A stretch of 6,758 nucleotides of DNA, taken from an uncultured Collinsella sp. GTDB taxonomy: Bacteria > Actinomycetota > Coriobacteriia > Coriobacteriales > Coriobacteriaceae. Location of the stretch: contig UQVD01000100.1 of the NCBI GenBank assembly GCA_900544385.1, positions 1-6,758 of the forward strand. The letters are read 5' to 3'. Within the stretch, counting starts at the first letter, position 1. Every line of letters begins with the position of its first letter. The notes below the pieces were generated by a model that had not been told where the DNA came from, did no database searches, and saw only the letters and a list, made by a program, of their open reading frames with translations. Of the stretch, positions 6,008 to 6,758 are shown piece after piece. Both the position numbers and the translations under genes were made by a program.

Positions 6008-6026
6008 CTAAGTGCGTATGACTTAG
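6008..6026. promoter_or_regulatory. HAIR-like inverted repeat
   Basis: CTAAGT (6008-6013) and ACTTAG (6021-6026) form a perfect 6-bp inverted repeat with a 7-base spacer. The HspR operator of actinobacteria (HAIR) has CTTGAGT-N7-ACTCAAG, so the spacer and the inner AGT/ACT match while the outer bases partly differ. It lies between the divergent hsp20 and hypothetical genes, about 140 bases before the hsp20 start, so it could affect either. Assignment to HspR is tentative. Confidence 0.35.
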
Positions 6027-6106
6027 GTTTTAGGAAGGTTAAGGTTCTTTGAACCAGAGCTTAAATACCGAGTATGTCCCCAGCTACAAATAACAAGGGG
6101 CTTACA

Positions 6107-6139
6107 ATGAGCGCGTACACGTTGTTGGTAACGAGCTAA
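6107..6139 (+). CDS. Possible 10-residue leader peptide
   Basis: A short ORF with product MSAYTLLVTS. AAGGGG (6095-6100) lies six bases before its ATG, a better-spaced ribosome site than that of the downstream gene. Its TAA stop (6137-6139) overlaps the AAAGGG (6138-6143) of the next gene, whose ATG is 8 bases further on. This arrangement would allow translational coupling. The peptide shows no run of regulatory codons typical of amino-acid attenuators. ORFs this short occur by chance, so the support is the two well-placed Shine-Dalgarno sequences. Confidence 0.35.
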   Translation: MSAYTLLVTS

Positions 6140-6147
6140 AGGGCATC

Positions 6148-6615
6148 ATGGACGACCAAAACCAGAACAAAATGTTTATGCCGACGCAGGGGGAAGATAC
6201 TTCCACGCAGCCGCCACGGTTCCATCGCCCCCACATCTCGCAAGAGCCCATTAATGATCCGGAGCCCGAGTATGTGACGAGAAATCGATATCAAACACTC
6301 GAGGATGCCCAAACGGGGCGTAAACATATGGGCGTCGCCTCGGGAGACCCTGTATATCTGAAAGACGCACCATTATCTAAAAACAGCGCAGCTAGTGATG
6401 AGCCGATGAAAGCATCCGCCACTCATCAACAAAGAGGTCCTCGACCAAAGCAAACCTTGACGCATTCGGCTCGCTATCTCGAAACGCCAAAACAGGGAAA
6501 ATCAATCTTCGTTTCATCAAGTAAACGACGCAAGCAGCATCGACTGACAATCCTGCTTTTGATCATTGTGGCCATAGCAGTTGCCCTTGTTATTCGATTT
6601 ATCTTCTTTAAATAA
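6148..6615 (+). CDS. Hypothetical C-terminally anchored membrane protein
   Basis: A 155-residue protein I do not recognise. Residues 1-120 are polar and rich in Pro, Gln, Ser, Thr and charged residues, with no visible enzyme motif, and are probably disordered. A basic cluster KRRKQHR (126-132) directly precedes a single hydrophobic helix (about 133-153), and the chain ends soon after in FIFFK. By the positive-inside rule, the N-terminal part should be cytoplasmic and the protein held in the membrane by its tail. The ATG follows AAAGGG at 4-base spacing; no alternative start exists in frame back to the stop at 6091-6093. The gene appears less GC-rich than ftsH or tilS by eye. It is divergent from hsp20 and is followed by a hairpin terminator. 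Codon structure, start and length support a real gene; its function is unknown. Confidence 0.75.
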   Translation: MDDQNQNKMFMPTQGEDTSTQPPRFHRPHISQEPINDPEPEYVTRNRYQTLEDAQTGRKHMGVASGDPVYLKDAPLSKNSAASDEPMKASATHQQRGPRPKQTLTHSARYLETPKQGKSIFVSSSKRRKQHRLTILLLIIVAIAVALVIRFIFFK

Positions 6616-6682
6616 AGGCTCAATACCAAAAACGATAAGATCGTCTGGTGTAATAGAGTCATTTACGCCCCATAAACGCAAA

Positions 6683-6710
6683 AAGGGGGAGGCCGCGAGG
6701 CCTCCCCCTT
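6683..6710. terminator. Hairpin terminator, best fit to minus strand
   Basis: A perfect 12-bp stem pairs AAGGGGGAGGCC (6683-6694) with GGCCTCCCCCTT (6699-6710) around a GCGA loop. On the minus strand the stem is followed by a TTTTT run, so it suits a minus-strand gene or RNA entering from beyond the window. On the plus strand it lies 67 bases after the hypothetical gene and ends in the weaker TTCTC, so it may also end that transcript. To its right, one minus-strand frame is open from the window edge to a TGA at 6712-6714, ending ...GRHRAVRLN, only two bases before the stem. Too little of it is visible to call a gene. Confidence 0.8.
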
Positions 6711-6758
6711 CTCAGTTCAAGCGTACGGCTCGGTGCCGTCCACCGGTCAGCGGCGCCC

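Noticed and set aside
6035..6064. Structured leader from AAGGTT tandem words, GGTTC-TTT-GAACC (6043-6055) and TTAA arms
   Set aside because: The stem is only five base pairs and the outer arms are not symmetric about it; no riboswitch or attenuator pattern was recognised.
5871..6147. CIRCE element (TTAGCACTC-N9-GAGTGCTAA) before hsp20
   Set aside because: Neither half was found on either strand; only TTGAGT-like and CTAAGT/ACTTAG words are present.

Overview
The window looks like a chromosomal housekeeping segment from a GC-rich, Gram-positive actinobacterium. The gene order tilS-hpt-ftsH, strong purine-rich Shine-Dalgarno sequences, high G+C third positions and the overall look of the proteins suggest the class Coriobacteriia, and a Collinsella-like gut organism would fit. 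The taxon is inference; no rRNA or other marker gene is present. No CRISPR array, tRNA, transposase or phage gene was seen.

Left edge (1-109): two GC-rich perfect hairpins side by side (10-55), probably a dispersed palindromic repeat, then the intrinsic terminator of ftsH (76-109). Minus-strand block (120-4498): read in its own direction this is tilS (tRNA-Ile lysidine synthetase), hpt (hypoxanthine phosphoribosyltransferase) and ftsH (membrane AAA+ metalloprotease). The order is the one known from Bacillus and many Gram-positives. hpt and ftsH are separated by one base and must be co-transcribed; a plausible extended -10 promoter lies in the 148-base gap between tilS and hpt.

Divergent from tilS, on the plus strand (4547-5356), is a YycJ/WalJ-type metallo-beta-lactamase-fold protein. 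It converges on a small heat shock protein of the Hsp20/alpha-crystallin family (5439-5870, minus strand), with a long bidirectional terminator between them. The 277-base region upstream of hsp20 is AT-rich and carries two clean dyads, one of them HAIR-like in geometry, a repeated ACTATAA word, and a small hairpin over the hsp20 Shine-Dalgarno. It then leads to a plus-strand gene for an unrecognised, disordered, C-terminally anchored membrane protein (6148-6615), preceded by a possible 10-codon leader ORF. The right edge has a strong hairpin terminator whose T-tract fits a minus-strand gene entering from beyond the window.

The enzymes cover isoleucine tRNA decoding, purine salvage and membrane/protein quality control. 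The most interesting parts are the regulatory DNA between hsp20 and the hypothetical gene, and the altered second ATP-pyrophosphatase motif in TilS. I see no convincing new multi-gene system.
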